NCBI GenBank assembly: GCA_958496175.1 | Contig: OY292276.1 | Location: 53,147,080 to 53,211,079 of the forward strand | Length of the DNA stretch: 64,000 bases | Direction: 5' to 3' | Origin: Sisyra terminalis | Lineage: Eukaryota; Arthropoda; Insecta; Neuroptera; Sisyridae | Shown here: positions 35,401-44,441 of the stretch, one piece after another | Layout: each line of letters opens with the position of its first letter | Position numbering within the stretch: position 1 is the first letter of the stretch | Position numbers and translations under genes: made by a program | The notes under the pieces: model-generated | The model's input: the letters and a program-made list of their open reading frames with translations, nothing else | Told to the model about the DNA's origin: nothing | Database searches by the model: none

Positions 35401-37447
35401 ATAGAAATATTTACGTTTAAATGTTTAAATGAAAACTATTTAATTAATTTAATTTAACCCTTTTTATTTTAAATTGATACGATTTTTGTATCGTTACTTT
35501 GGCGTTCCAAATATTAACGCCATTTAATCAATTAATACAATTCCGTAATCGAGTAAACAACACTTGGTCGTCATTGCGGAATACTTTCGAAAATAGGAAT
35601 AATATCGTATAGGATGATTGGTGTGTGCTTCTCGCATATATGAGCCAAATAATCATATAGTAATTAAGAGGAAAGGAAGAATTTAAATTTCGCGCTATGT
35701 TAGAAACAAAAACAATATGCGCATGCGCTAATTTTAATTAAGTTAAATTTACTAATAAAATAAGTAAAACAAATAATATGATAATAAATTTGATGGACCA
35801 ATACGGACCTAACGATAAAGAATGCAAAAACATCAAAATAAATTAGTTCTTTAGTCCTTTTAAATGAGGTGCTAACATGTAAATTTTTGTATGCAAAATT
35901 TCAATAATTATTTATAAAAAAACTATAGGAGACCTAGCGAAAAAAATATCGGACCTTAACTGGCCCAACGAAGACCTAACGATTAAGATCATTACCAGGT
36001 CGCAAATCCTTCGATGGGGTGCTAACTTTGCATTGGTTGGACAAGCCATGGACAAGGTCGCAAAAATTAAAAAAGCTGAAATTTACAAACGTAAAAATAA
36101 TTCCATTGAAGTTTGAGGCCTAAAATGTACCCAAACATATGATTCAGCTATTTATTTTCATAATTAGATTGGAACTTGTCAATATTGTTTTGAATGATAT
36201 TTGGCAAATATTTAAGGATTTGATAATGAATGTTTACAGGCGTATTCTTTATGCGACCCAGAAATACTATACATAAGACTGAGCTACTAGTACGAAGTCA
36301 AAGGTGTAGCACTTTTTAAAGAAACAATATTTAATTTAAATGTTGGTCTCATACTTCGATGTTCTGTGGACAAAAATAAAAATGCGATGTTCACGTTCGG
36401 TTTATCATAAGGAGCGTATAAACATATTTTGTAATTGACAAGATTAAATTATTGGAAAAAACATTTATGTAACCCCGGATAACCTTAATACGAAAACTTC
36501 TATTTTAACTGGATTTCAGACTGTTATGGTTATTATAGATTAGGTGTGGACTTCAACATTGATTGTTTCAACTTCCAAACTGATTACGATATATTTTTGG
36601 TGAGCATAATAAAGATAAATGGTGAAAAAGTATTTTAATGCATTGAAAATTGATTACCAAAGGAAAGTTTTCCGAATCCACTGGCAATTCCTACGGGACT
36701 CTTGATGGTTTCCTCTGTGTTCAAACATGCTGGCCGAACGTATCCCGTAAATCTTGCAGGAGATTCGAGTTTCAGTAACGCTATGTCATGGTATTTTTTC
36801 GGCGGTGCATATTCGGGATGGGGAATTTTTTGGACTATATTGATTTCTTGGGTTTCGGTTTCATCATCGGTTGAGTCCATGTTTAATTCGCCAAGACGAA
36901 CTTTTTGTGCTGGACCTCTACAAATTTTATCATATGTAGAAATTATTTGAGGTGGAAATTTTATGATAGTTACTTTTCTTTGCTTTCGGTGCAATGGGCT
37001 GCTGTTAATACATATGATTCACTGATTAGAGATCCACCGCACATCCAGGAAAGTTCGGCAGCAGGACTTGCACCAAATCCAATCAATGCCTGGAATTAGA
37101 TCAAATTAAGTAAATAAAAAGATTAATTATAAAACAAAATAAATAATAACCATATGAGGGAATTCTTTAGGGGATGCCTTAACGCCTCCAACAATCAATG
37201 GTATTTCAATTATTCCACATTGGGAAACTGTATTTTGTTTTCGATTCATTAACAAAACCGGACTATCTTCAGTAGAAAAAACTGCTTTTCCATATTCTTC
37301 ACATTCTATTTAAAGAAATATTTTTATAAAATTATAGTAAAAAATATAAATATAAATCATACTTGCTTTTGCTATATCTCCAGATCCAGCACTGATACAC
37401 GGAATGAAAACAAATAAAGCCCACACCAATTTTCGGTTAGCACTCAT
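32091..37447 (-). CDS. Snake-like trypsin-type S1 serine protease gene, five coding exons
   Basis: Secreted serine endopeptidase of the chymotrypsin/trypsin (S1) family. Reading on the minus strand, exons 37447-37363, 37305-37151, 37089-36974, 36917-36658 and 32428-32091 join in frame with GT donors and AG acceptors to give 317 residues and a stop. A hydrophobic signal peptide covers about residues 1-20. The pro-region has two Cys (30, 58) but no complete clip domain. The activation junction is Leu65|Ile66 (IVGG). Catalytic His112 (LTAAHC), Asp163 (HDIALL) and Ser265 (GDSGGP) are all present, and Asp259 at the base of the S1 pocket predicts cleavage after Lys/Arg. Six Cys of the protease domain are in expected places. 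A Leu before IVGG and the PKEFPHM segment are typical of the insect Snake-like group, which acts in haemolymph protease cascades. That role here is inferred. The exact biological cascade (immunity, development) cannot be told. The gene looks intact; its last intron is unusually repeat-rich. Confidence 0.93.
32571..33928. repeat. foldback element, family A, inside the protease intron
   Basis: Ends GGATGATTCAAAA and TTTTGAATCACC bound 1.36 kb of near-continuous inverted repeat with the centre near 33248. Arms share GAAAAGTTTTGTTTTGTCGT, TCGTTTGAACGGTATAAAAA and the palindrome CTTAATATTAATATTAAG at 32665-32682 and 33814-33831. It has no transposase frame. It lies wholly within intron 4 of the protease, so the pre-mRNA would contain both arms. 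Confidence 0.87.
34314..36037. repeat. foldback element, family C, perfect 9-bp TSD
   Basis: TIRs ACCAATGCAAAAATAGCACC and its mirror end TTTGCATTGGT are flanked by a perfect 9-bp direct repeat TGGACAAGC (34305-34313, 36038-36046). The arms carry CGTTAGGTCTTCGTT and GATTAAGATCATTACC, and the centre (35200-35730) is a second inverted repeat holding CAATGACGACCAAGTGTT and its mirror. A 9-bp duplication is usual for Mutator-like (MULE) elements, so MULE mobilisation is the best guess. It is 1126 bp without the element nested in its left arm. Confidence 0.88.
34556..35153. repeat. foldback element, family D, nested in family C
   Basis: Ends GGGTCTAATAGGATCC and GGATCCTGCTAGACCC bound 598 bp of one long palindrome (arms share CACATGGCGAGTTG and TAAAGCCTCGCATTGGTTTC). 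It splits the left arm of the family C element: the right arm reads ATCAAATTTATTATC uninterrupted, while here ATCAAA and TTTGTTATC flank the insert. No target duplication is visible. Confidence 0.85.
36658..36917 (-). CDS. protease exon 4 (catalytic Asp)
   Basis: 260 bp, acceptor TTTGTAG|AGG, donor TTTG|GTAATC. It holds [15 protein letters not shown], the catalytic HDIALLKL (Asp163) and YVRPACL. The following intron (32429-36657, 4229 bp) contains two large foldback elements. Confidence 0.9.
36974..37089 (-). CDS. protease exon 3 (catalytic His)
   Basis: 116 bp, acceptor ATTCCAG|GCA, donor GAAAA|GTAACT. It holds MCGGSLIS and the catalytic LTAAHC (His112). The next intron is only 56 bp (36918-36973); without splicing it the frame stops at once. 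Confidence 0.9.
37151..37305 (-). CDS. protease exon 2 (pro-region and IVGG)
   Basis: 155 bp, acceptor AAATAG|AATG, donor ATG|GTTATT. It codes the short pro-region with Cys30 and Cys58 and ends in the first strand of the protease domain ([15 protein letters not shown]). Cys58 probably tethers the pro-peptide to the catalytic domain by a disulfide, as in relatives. Confidence 0.9.
37363..37447 (-). CDS. protease exon 1 (signal peptide)
   Basis: Codes residues 1-28 plus one base. The ATG at 37447-37445 is chosen because it starts a clean signal peptide and lies about 55 bp downstream of a TATA box. An in-frame upstream ATG at 37543 lies beyond the TATA box and is unlikely to be transcribed. 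The donor reads CAA|GTATGA. Confidence 0.88.
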
Positions 37448-37499
37448 TGTTGTGTAGTTCAAATAATTATGCATAGAATTCAAAAGTGCCAAAAAACCG

Positions 37500-37507
37500 T
37501 ATTTATA
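37500..37507 (-). promoter_or_regulatory. TATA box of the protease gene
   Basis: TATAAATA on the minus strand, 53 bp upstream of the ATG. Usual TATA spacing puts the transcription start near 37475, giving a 5' UTR of about 25-30 bases. No clear initiator motif is seen. Confidence 0.6.
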
Positions 37508-38276
37508 GTTCAATACAAGGACATACCTACTCAATATTATCAAGAATTTTCAATGGAATTTTTGTAATTTTAGACACGGTTTATGAATATAAGCTTTAAA
37601 AACGAACATAATTTGTTTCGAATAAATAATTGGTATTTGTTTTTTTGGCCTTATGAATGTGGATTTTAAACTTCTTGAATGAATAGTTCGTTAAATTTGC
37701 TAATTAGGTGCAATAAAAATTTGCATGAAGTTTAAAGTTATAAATTGGAACAGAAAACAATATAAAATTGTTATCTTATTGGTAAAAAGAAAGAGAAACT
37801 GCCACCGTTATGATTAATATTTTATTGTTAAATTTTCAATCGACTATTGAATTTAATTATAAGAGTTTTTTGAAAGAAAATTCATGACAATATATCAAAT
37901 TTTTAATAATAACACGTCTCAAAAAGAAAAGAAGTTATTGAGCTGTTTTGGTTTCTTTGAATAAATTTTATGTTTTTGGATGTGCTGAATCTGAAAATGA
38001 ATTTCATTTTGTAATAGAATGTCACGTTTTGCAGCAATTTTGGTATCTTTGTTAAATAAGTTATCATCTTAGAATAGAATATAAAAATATAAAAAAAGAA
38101 TTCATAATTGCGTAACTATACTTATTTTTTTATCTTAAATACATTCATTAGTAAGTACTAAACATTTTTTTTTCCAGTGGCACTTCTTTTGGTACATTTT
38201 TGCATGTAGGAAGCATCTGGAAGGTTTCTCTGAAGTGGTCAGCAGTAGTTTGCCATCATTGAGACGTTCCATATTC
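37508..38276. other. protease upstream region
   Basis: AT-rich DNA upstream of the TATA box. No regulatory motif that I can name with confidence. Confidence 0.4.
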
Positions 38277-38284
38277 CCTGGAAT

Positions 38285-38994
38285 CAGTGGCGTAGCTACC
38301 TAGGGGCTAGGCGGAGCAGTGCCCCGGGGCCCTCAAGCTCAGAGGGCCCTCGAATCCTTACCAGAAATCTCGACCGAACTGAACTTTTGGAAATTCAGTT
38401 GGAAGTTCACCAATTATGTAAGGAAATAATGAGCAAATATGGAGTGCTAGAATGCGACCTAACGGAAGTATTTACAGTAATGTTATTATTCTTTACAATT
38501 CCTGTCACTTCTGCAGCAGCTGAAAAGTCTTTAAGCAAATTAAAAATAATAAAAAATTATTTAAGAAATAATATGGGCCAAACTCAACTCCGATATTTAT
38601 CGCTAATAGCAATTGAAAACAAAACCGCATCAAGCCTGGATTTAAACGAAGTCATTGATACTTTTGCGAATACTAAAGCTAGGAAAAAGTTGTAAATATA
38701 AATGTTATTTAGTCAGTTGGTAGGCCCGACCTGTATATAATAAACCCTTGAATCTTCTCTATTTGGTTTTATCAGCCAAACCTACACCAAGTATTAATTG
38801 TAATTTATGTTGTTACTGTTTAATATTTTTATTACCTGCCCTGCAGTGCACAAAAATGATCTTAAGTAGCTTAGCGTTTTAAAGTATTTGTATATTTCAT
38901 ATTTTTATTTGATAAAACCTAATCAGTTTACATAGCAGTGGGGCCTCATTTTTTAATTTGCCCCAGGTCCCTTGGTTACCGAGCTACGCCAGTG
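38285..38994 (+). mobile_element. hAT mini-element with dimerisation-domain frame, copy 1
   Basis: TIRs CAGTGGCGTAGCTACC and GCTACGCCAGTG, with flanking 8-bp duplications CCTGGAAT and CCTGAAAT (7 of 8 equal), mark a 710-bp hAT element. The sole frame, 38387-38695 (102 codons), is the C-terminal hAT dimerisation domain: SKYGVLECDLTEVF, FTIPVTSAAAEKSLSKLKII, LSLIAIENK and FANTKARKKL. The BED finger and RNase-H-like catalytic domain are absent, so it cannot move itself. The GC-rich ends stand out from the AT-rich surroundings. Confidence 0.92.
38387..38695 (+). pseudogene. hAT transposase C-terminal dimerisation domain
   Basis: Open 102-codon frame of the hATC domain only. It contains the conserved P.TSAAAE..FS.L..IK.YLR pattern and LR.LSLIAIE. 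An upstream frame continuous with the TIR (reading RNLDRTELLEIQ) would feed into it. Whether it is translated is unknown. Confidence 0.75.
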
Positions 38995-39239
38995 CCTGAA
39001 ATCTTTTTTCCATTTCCCTGATATTTTGGTGAAATTGTTCACTTTTCTCTTCACTTACATTTCTTAAATTTTCTGGGGAGTAGTCGAGGTGGGAACGAAG
39101 AAAATGTATTTGTAAACTTATTCGTTGACATTGGATTATATGAATTAGCATGCTTGCATTTTAATTTTATAGCGTCATTGCAAATTTTGGTACTTTTTCA
39201 TTGTAAAAGCTTACTTTGGCAGTTTTTCGTGTATGGCGT

Positions 39240-40020
39240 GTTGTATTATGCCGTCGACAAGTCCCCCTTACGACAAGCTTTGATAGTATTGTACCCAATA
39301 TTGCTTCACATCACCTGACTAGCCCACGGATTATATCAAGTTGCGGAAAAGATCAGAAACGAGTTCGGGATAGTCAATAAATTGATATCTTCTACAAAAA
39401 AGTGCTTTTAAAAGCACTATGGAGACTAAAAGCATATAAAGAGCAACTAACAAACGTAACACTACCCCCAGAATCAATTTTAACAAGGTGGGGTACTTGG
39501 TAGAATGTTTCATTGTTTTATGCTGAATATTTCGAAGCCATAAAAGAAGTAGTTGGAAATTTTGAAAGATCAGACACCATTGCAATATTTGAGGATCTTA
39601 AATCCAAATAAAAAATGCTCTTAATTCAACACATTTCAGCATTATATTCGATGCAATTGAGAAACTAGAATAATTCCTCAGTACTAGTCCTTGGCAATAT
39701 TCGAAAAAAATATTAAACGGAATAACGCCCTTTCGAGTTAACTATTGCAATAGGTTCGTGGCAAATTAAATGCAGTTTTGTATATAGACCCCGGTTTCGA
39801 AGGAATAAAGAAAATTAATGCATTTATCAATGGCACTTCTGATGAAGAGATCTCCGGAAATTCCGCCAAGTTTAAAATGTTGTCCGGAAACCTAGTTGAC
39901 GACAAAAGATTATTTTCTGCTTCTCACCTTTTTTATCTATATGATCCAATTGTGAATCTAAGACATCCCACTCAAATAAATACAGACAATTTCTGGAGAA
40001 TTGGTCTGGCGGCTTAGAAG
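39240..40020 (+). mobile_element. hAT transposase relic (different subfamily)
   Basis: Plus-strand pieces in shifting frames: YKEQLTNVTLPPESILTRWG, SLFYAEYFEAIKEVVGNFER, then the 79-codon frame at 39778-40017 with DPGFEGIKKINAFINGTSDE. This is the order seen in a hAT-type transposase family of insects (the TRWGTW block, then NPGF..I). There are several stops and frameshifts. Sequence at 40120-40200 with repeated GCATATT motifs resembles the subterminal repeats of such elements. Confidence 0.6.
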
Positions 40021-40817
40021 AAGTTCAGTTTTGTATAAAAGTACAGAAGAATTATATATATATTAAGATAAATATAATGTGAAAATAAATAAAAATTCTA
40101 ATAATAAATGGTTCTTGATTGGGCATATTTTATACATATTTCGCCTTTTTTAGTGCATATTTGCATGCATATTTTGGCATTTTGATAGTGCATATAATCC
40201 AATGTCTACTAATTGGGTAATCTGAAACTTGAAAAGCTTTTAACATTAGGGTCTTTGTTATTGCCTTAAAATATATCTAAGACTTCTTTAAAGACAATCT
40301 ATCCTTATTTTTGAGGATACGTCATGGTTGCGATGGATTGTGGATCAGCCATAAGTCGTCTAATATTTGGTCCAAAAAAAAACACCTTCCTTCAACTTTG
40401 CCTCCGAGAGGCTTGGAAACCTTGATAATAAGTATTTGAAGCAATTTTCATCTCTTGGAAGTGACTTTACAAATTACTTCATCAATTCCAGCTTTATGGG
40501 AAGAGTTGTAGAAGAGCTTTATGAGAAGGAATCAAAGTTTAGTACAGGACATTCTTTTCGCCAACTTTAAGCTCCCTCGAAGGTCAATACTTTTTGGTTT
40601 TTGGTTTTTGTTGTATTTTATATTTTATTTAGCAAAGAACCAATTCCAAGTTCTTGTAGGTTTTCTTTAGGTGTATGGAATAACTGACAGAAATGGAAGC
40701 ATAAAACCACCATTGTGAAGCAGAACTACTTTAAAGTTTCTTTTTGAAGAATCTATGAAAATACTGTAGTGGGTCATAGGAGATCTAAAATGTATGAGTT
40801 AACACGTAATTGTAGCC
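40021..40817. other. unassigned, with a 67-codon frame
   Basis: The frame at 40367-40570 (FASERLGNLDNKYLKQFSSL...) has better amino-acid composition than chance frames but no motif I know and no clear splice sites. It may be a transposon scrap. Confidence 0.25.
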
Positions 40818-40972
40818 CAAGGTTTATAAAATACACAGGTGGCCTCATGAGCTACGTGACGTAACTAGAAGAAATTCGTACATATCTTCAGACTGATTCA
40901 AATTTCAAAATTCTTCGTATGACGTCATATTTTTTTTTCTAATGGGGCAACCTGTGTAATTTATAAACCTTG
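40818..40972. mobile_element. 155-bp MITE with perfect 9-bp TSD
   Basis: TIRs CAAGGTTTATAAAATACACA and TGTGTAATTTATAAACCTTG; flanking ATTGTAGCC at 40809-40817 and 40973-40981. Too short to code. A 9-bp duplication points to MULE-type mobilisation; an 8-bp hAT-type reading is less good because the ninth base also matches. Confidence 0.85.
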
Positions 40973-41050
40973 ATTGTAGCCCACGACTTCCTATACTATC
41001 AAAGCGTGTAGGTTCAGGTTACAATATGTTTATGTTTGTTTATATAGCTG

Positions 41051-41480
41051 CAGTGGCGTGCACAGGGATTCTAGGCAGGGTAAGCAGAAATTTTTAAAAG
41101 CTTCTTTAATATAATTAAAAATGCTGCTTAGTTCGTTATCATGATGAGTAAATAATGAACCCTATACCGATTAGCCAACAAAATTTTAAAGTGTAAATTA
41201 TCCAATTTTTTTTGCCAATCGATGGGAAATCGTTCGTAGAGGTATGAGAAAGAAACCGTTTCGTTTTCGACAAAATAGTTAAGCGGTAATAAATTAATTA
41301 AGAAAAATTAATTAATTCATCATTGATATAATAAAATGTTAAGAAAATAAGGTTTAAAGCAACATACAATAACAAAAATGCGGGAAAATTAAGGAAACGG
41401 TTGGTTAAATGTAAAACTAAAAAAAAAGTTAAGGAAAACTAAACAGAACCTCCTCCCTCTTCGAAGCTATAATAGCTGAT
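41051..41480 (+). repeat. half of a family B foldback element
   Basis: Begins CAGTGGCGTGCACAGGG, a hAT-style end, then follows the left arm of copy 1 (GGCAGGGTAAGCAGAAATTT, ATAATGAACCCTATACCGAT, CGTTCGTAGAGG). The mirrored right arm is missing. It gives the only clean outer end seen for the family. Confidence 0.65.
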
Positions 41481-42188
41481 ACAGGACCTTATTTATTTAA
41501 AAAGTAATGATAGTTAAGGCCATTATATATTTAAAAGTAGAAATAAAAATAAAATGGTATCTATTTATTTATGACTTCAAGTTAGCCCAAAAAACTTTTT
41601 TACTATAAAATTTATCCAAATAAATTCAATAACCCTCAACAAATTTAAAATACATACATATATAATTTTGAAAATGAATTGAAAAGCGAATATACAAAAA
41701 CAATGTCCAGATATTTGTATTGTATAAAATTAAACTATAACTAAATTAAATCTCGTATGTACCTACATCCCATTACATACTCAAATGATTGAAAAATATA
41801 AAACAAAATCAGACATCTCGTTAATAGAAATAGGGACAGTATGAAATCATTATTATATGTTTCCAGCAAAATGCGCTTCCTTTTTAATTTTCCGATTTAA
41901 TTAATTTCTCTTGAAATTATATTGAAAGCAGCAGAGATATGTATGCTCGAAAGCAATTTGCAACTATAAAATCTAATTACTGATGTAATTTATATGTATT
42001 CATGTGTGTTTTGATTTGTGCATGTTTGGATTCTGCATATTTCTATAGAACATATATTCTCCTATTATGCATTTGTACTATATTGCAAATTTATATACGA
42101 CCGAGAAATAATTAGTCCACATGTAAATCGTTCTTTAATAGAGTTACACATTAATTTTATGCGACATGTTCATGGAAATTGTTTTGTA
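41481..42188. other. AT-rich, no supported gene
   Basis: No motif or repeat copy seen. Confidence 0.45.
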
Positions 42189-43510
42189 TTTGGTCATCGT
42201 TGATTTTGATTCAGAGAAATCCAAATTTAATCAAAATGGTCCCAACTAATCTTAGAAAATCGTTTTATAAATATGACGTCGAAATCAAAGCTCAATTATG
42301 TCCATGGAAGTGGTCAAAAGTGAAGATTTTGCTCATTATTTTCTTCAATCACAATGGCACAGTGGATTTTGAGTTCTTTTCGGGAGATTTAATGGTTGAT
42401 GAGGAATTTAACTTCAAAATTATGCTCTATTTTTAAGAAGAAATATGAGTAAAATGCTTGGATTTGAAGCAAAACAATTTAGAGCTTTGCATTCGTGATT
42501 TTTTGGTCAAGAACAATACTATTATTACGCATTGGTCCATTCATCGAAATTATTCATCGATTTTATTTTATTATTTTTATTCATCGAAATTATTCAATCG
42601 AAATTATTCATCGAAATTAGTCCCTTGCGACTTTTCCTGTTCATAAAATTGAATTTTAGTTGGAGTTTTACCACGATTGACAAGATAAAGGCTGGAGCAC
42701 TGAAAAAGCTCACGACCAGTGCCGTAGCCACCTAGGGGCTAGGCAGGGCGGTGCCCCGGGGCCCTCAAGCTCAGGGGGCGCTCGAATCCTTACCAGAAAT
42801 CTTGATCGAACTGAACTTTTGGAAAATCAGCAAATATGGAGTGCTAGAATGCGACCTAACGGAAGTATTTACAGCGATGTTATTATTGTTTACAATTCCT
42901 GTCACTTCTACAGCAGCTGAAAGGTCATCTAGCAAATTAAAAATAATAAAAAATTATTTAAGAAATAATATGGGCCAAACTCGACTCCGAAATTTATCGC
43001 TAATAGCAATTGAAAACAAAACCGCATCAAGCCTGGATTTAAACGAAGTCATTGACACTTTTGCGAAAACTAAAGCTAGGAAAAAATTGTAAATACAATT
43101 GTTATTTAGTCAGTTGGTAGGCCCGACCGTAATGTAATAAACCCTTGAATCTTCTCTATTTGGTTTTATTAGCCAAACCTACACCAAGTATTAATTGTAA
43201 TTTATGTTGTTAATGTTTAATATTTTTATTACCTGCCCTGCAGTGCACAAAAAAAGAGCTTAAGTAGCTTAGCATTTTTAAAGTATTTGTATATTTCATG
43301 TTTTTATTTGATAAAACCTAATCAGTTTACATAGCAGTGGGGCCCCAACTTTTAATTTGCCCCAGGGCCCTTGGTTACCTTGTTACGCCACTGCTCATGA
43401 CCCTACAAAAAAAAAACGCAAATTAGAAGTGATTTGAGGGTTCGAATAATGGCTGATATATTTGTGTTATATCGGAAAAGGAAAAATTTATAGTACGCAA
43501 AATAGATATT
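42189..43510 (+). mobile_element. mariner relic split by a hAT mini-element
   Basis: 42189-42716 and 43394-43510 together follow the same transposase as 23580-24215: YKYDVEIKAQLCPWKWSKVK, LLIIFFNHNGTVDFEFFSGD, DFLVKNNTI, then DKIKAGALKKLTT before the break and the terminal part after it. It is broken by stops, by an expansion of TTCATCGAAATTA repeats (42541-42618) and by the hAT insertion. Confidence 0.75.
42717..43393 (+). mobile_element. hAT mini-element, copy 2
   Basis: TIRs CAGTGCCGTAGCC and GTTACGCCACTG, duplications CTCACGAC and CTCATGAC (7 of 8 equal), length 677 bp. The frame ending at 43092 holds the same hAT dimerisation domain (KYGVLECDLTEVFTAMLLLF, SLIAIENKTASSLDLN). About 30 bp present in copy 1 before the domain are lost, which joins the TIR-proximal frame to the domain. 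Confidence 0.92.
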
Positions 43511-44294
43511 GATTAATAAATAAATAATTCTTAGAACGTACACATCGTATATTTGAATTTTAATAATGACTTTTACAACATTATATAATGCCTTAAAGTA
43601 GGCGTAAGAATAAAAATTTTTTTTTCTCTAATTTAGTTATATAACATTATTCAACGTTTGCTATTTTTAAACAGTTTTATAACATTTGATAAATGATGTG
43701 GTCAAACGTACGATCTCAATAGTCTTCAATACCAAAGTAAAAGTACGTTACTGTAACAATTATTGCATACATTTCTATTAAGTTAAAATTAATTTATATA
43801 CCTAAAGTGTGAAATTATTAAAATATATTTGACGGGTTTTATAATTTTCCACCTTTATTTTAAATTTTGTTACATCCGCAATTTTAATTTCTCATTAAAA
43901 TTGTTTAAAATCAATATACAATGTAAACTATTAATTTATATAAAAGGTGTTAAAAATCAAATTGATAACGAAACGAAAACAAATTATTGTGTTAGAAACA
44001 ATTTCAAAAATGTATAGAAATTAAAAAAAATAAAATTGGCATTGAAATTGATTAAACTGCGTAAAATTAATGAATAAATATTATTTGTATCAAGTAATAT
44101 TGACCTTTTAATGAATTGTTAATTATAGAGCATTATACTTAAACTAATTCAGATTAGGTAATATTTTTTTAAAAAATTGAAAAAAAATCAATTAAGTAAA
44201 GTTACCATATAGCTTATAAATAAATAAAGTGGTAAATTTTAAGAAACAATGTTTTCGTACACAATGGGACTACTATTGAGTAGCATCTTAAATC
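43511..44294. other. AT-rich, no supported gene
   Basis: Only chance frames are visible. Confidence 0.45.
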
Positions 44295-44383
44295 AAGTGC
44301 TACGTCATTGATATATATATATATATATATATATCAACGACGTAGCACTTATATATATATATATATATATCAACGACGTAGCA

Positions 44384-44440
<57 letters not shown>
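44295..44440. repeat. (TA)n microsatellite with an interspersed 17-bp motif
   Basis: TCAACGACGTAGCACTT occurs at 44334-44350 and 44370-44386 between TA runs, and in inverted form (AAGTGCTACGTCATTGA) at 44295-44311. TA runs cover 44311-44334, 44351-44370 and 44387-44439. Confidence 0.85.

Positions 44441-44441
<1 letters not shown>

Noticed and set aside
34270..36115. Possible small frame (MDKAIGQA / [16 protein letters not shown]) rejoined across the family C element
   Set aside because: The flanking sequence reads open across the empty site for about 30 codons, but it is intronic, short and unlike any family I know; chance is likely.
36702..36950. 82-codon plus-strand frame
   Set aside because: Antisense of protease exon 4, which has family motifs and splice sites.
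37310..37543. Longer start for the protease at 37543
   Set aside because: The upstream ATG lies beyond the TATA box at 37500-37507 and would spoil the signal peptide. The same open frame also reads on through the exon 1 donor into the intron.
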